Below are positions 5,153-6,193 of a DNA stretch of 6,193 bases, one piece after another. The position numbers and the translations under genes are program-made. Every line of letters starts with the position of its first letter. The first letter of the stretch is position 1. The notes below the pieces were generated by a model that worked only from the letters and a program-made list of their open reading frames with translations, searched no databases and had not been told where the DNA came from. Source of the DNA: Chloroflexota bacterium. GTDB taxonomy: Bacteria; Chloroflexota; Limnocylindria; Limnocylindrales; CSP1-4. Location of the stretch: the NCBI GenBank assembly GCA_013813905.1, contig JACCQX010000035.1, positions 1 to 6,193 of the forward strand. The letters run 5' to 3'.

Positions 5153-6193
5153 TCAGTTCCTGAGGAGCGAAGCCCCTGATGCCTCGGCGGCAGTCGGTGG
5201 CGCGTCGCCCGCGCGCTCGGCGATCGCCTCTGCCGTCGCTTCGCCGTCGGGAAGCACGGTCGCCATGTCGATGGCGCTCAGCGCCAGCAAGAAGTCGAGG
5301 CCTCGGTCCGCCAGGCCGCGGCGGCCATCGCGGTAGAGCCGAAGCGCTTCAGGCGTCTCCCCGCGCAACGCCGCCAAGCCGGCTCGAAAGACCGTTCGCT
5401 GCGCGTTCAGCATCGGCCCGTGCGCGCCGATATCCGCGAATTCGAAGATGGGCCTCCGTGGCCTCGCGATCGCGCAGCCAGAGGCTGGCCCTGATGGCGA
5501 GCTGCAGCATCTCCGGAAAGGGCTCCATGGCGTGGCTCGTCACTGCCTCACGGCGTGCGTCGTCGAGCCGGCCGTCGATGAACCAGAGACGGGCCCGAAC
5601 GTCGTGCACCTGCGTCTGCAGGATGTGTTCGTCCGAGTTCTCGAGAAGACTCAGCCGTCCGCCTTCGGCCTCGAATCGCTCTCCTCGTGCGCGGCGCATC
5701 GTGATCCAGGGTTGGACGACCTGCGACCAGGCCCGCTCATCGATCTCGTCGCTTAGCACCTCATCCAACAGATCGAGAGCCATCGACCAGTCGCCCGTGG
5801 GATACGCCGAGAATCCCACCTGCGTCATCACGCCTAGCACGAACCCTCGCTGGCCGAGCCGTCGCGCTAGCGTCAACCCCGTCTGTCCGACCTCGATCGC
5901 CTGCCGGGGGGCGAAGTCGACGAACTGTCCGAGCTGGTTGACGAGGCCGCGCATCACGGTGGCGGTGAGTCCGTGCTCTTCGGCCAGCTGTGTCCCTGTC
6001 CGGATGGCGCCGAGACCCTCGTAGTAACGGAAGGCGATCGCAAGCGCACTGGCCCTCGTGATCAGTGTGTCGGCCACGATGGGTACGAGCTCGGCGCGCT
6101 CCGCGGCCGCGAGAACCTCGTCGCACAGGGCGAGTGCACGGGGCGGGTCCGGAACCATCATGTGAGCGCGAGCTCCATTCGCCGAGCACGCCG
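5153..6193 (-). pseudogene. C-terminal TPR region of a large regulator (cyclase/AAA-ATPase or LuxR type), frameshifted, runs off right edge
   Basis: The frame is open from the right edge, and ARAHMMVPDPPRALALCDEV shows it starts upstream of the ATG at 6161. Paired amphipathic helices of TPR type follow one another: RALALCDEVLAAAERAEL, ADTLITRASALAIAFRYYEG, EVGQTGLTLARRLG, GDWSMALDLLDEVL, GRLDDARREAV. This all-helical tail is usual in large bacterial proteins with an N-terminal cyclase or DNA-binding part plus an AAA ATPase. None of those domains lies in the window, so the class is an inference. Near 5440-5450 the frame breaks. After EATEAHL the first frame becomes Arg-rich, while the next frame over gives EFADIGAHGPMLNAQ and RAGLAALRGETPEALRLYRDG, a further TPR unit, ending at TGA 5153-5155. 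One extra base (or two missing) near 5442-5447 explains this. The tail after ATAEAIAERAG is plausible as a natural C-terminus. Confidence 0.75.

Noticed and set aside
5153..5155. Readthrough of the TGA joining the TPR protein to the GloVer fragment, which share a frame
   Set aside because: The two domains belong to unrelated cytoplasmic and secreted proteins, and a shared frame is expected one time in three.
5179..6024. 281-codon plus-strand open frame opposite the TPR gene
   Set aside because: Composition is dominated by Arg, Ser and Pro, and the opposite strand gives convincing TPR helices.

Overview
The window is GC-rich bacterial DNA with compact, high-GC3 genes, GTG and TTG starts, and TAnnnT promoter hexamers placed almost directly on start codons. 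The gene mix is an alpha-amylase-family enzyme, an ECF sigma factor with a membrane beta-propeller partner, a DUF2254 membrane protein, a Gloeo_Verruco-type repeat fragment and a TPR-rich signalling-protein C-terminus. It resembles uncultured Chloroflexota (Limnocylindria-like) or deep actinobacterial genomes. That assignment is an inference from style and is not firm.

Layout. Positions 1-472 (minus) are the N-terminal 157 codons of a GH13 alpha-amylase/trehalose-synthase-like enzyme that continues past the left edge. Just upstream of it on the same strand (504-704) is a small, very acidic ORF with a good Shine-Dalgarno sequence. A 215-nt divergent intergenic region (705-919) holds an imperfect inverted repeat and separates this leftward unit from a rightward operon. 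That operon has an ECF sigma factor (920-1465) whose stop overlaps, as ATGA, the start of a 596-residue single-pass membrane protein (1462-3252). The membrane protein has a short cytoplasmic N-terminus, one TM helix and a large extracytoplasmic sensor/propeller region, so it is most likely the cognate anti-sigma factor.

Next, on the plus strand, is a DUF2254 four-TM membrane protein (3307 to about 4516) broken by a single-base frameshift in a T5 run at 4028-4032. It is followed by a small single-TM protein (4483-4773). Both have a TAnnnT hexamer 7-9 nt before the start codon and look leaderless. The right part (minus) holds a one-repeat remnant of a Gloeo_Verruco (GloVer) repeat protein (4790-5077, sequence similarity back to about 5152). 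Beside it is the C-terminal TPR region of a large regulator (5153-6193, start beyond the right edge), also interrupted by a frameshift near 5440-5450.

The best-supported working system is the sigma/anti-sigma pair, which would couple an envelope signal to transcription. The rest is an accessory-looking neighbourhood with signs of decay or assembly indels: two frameshifts, one repeat-protein fragment and one altered C-terminus. I see no RNA gene, CRISPR array, insertion sequence or complete mobile element.
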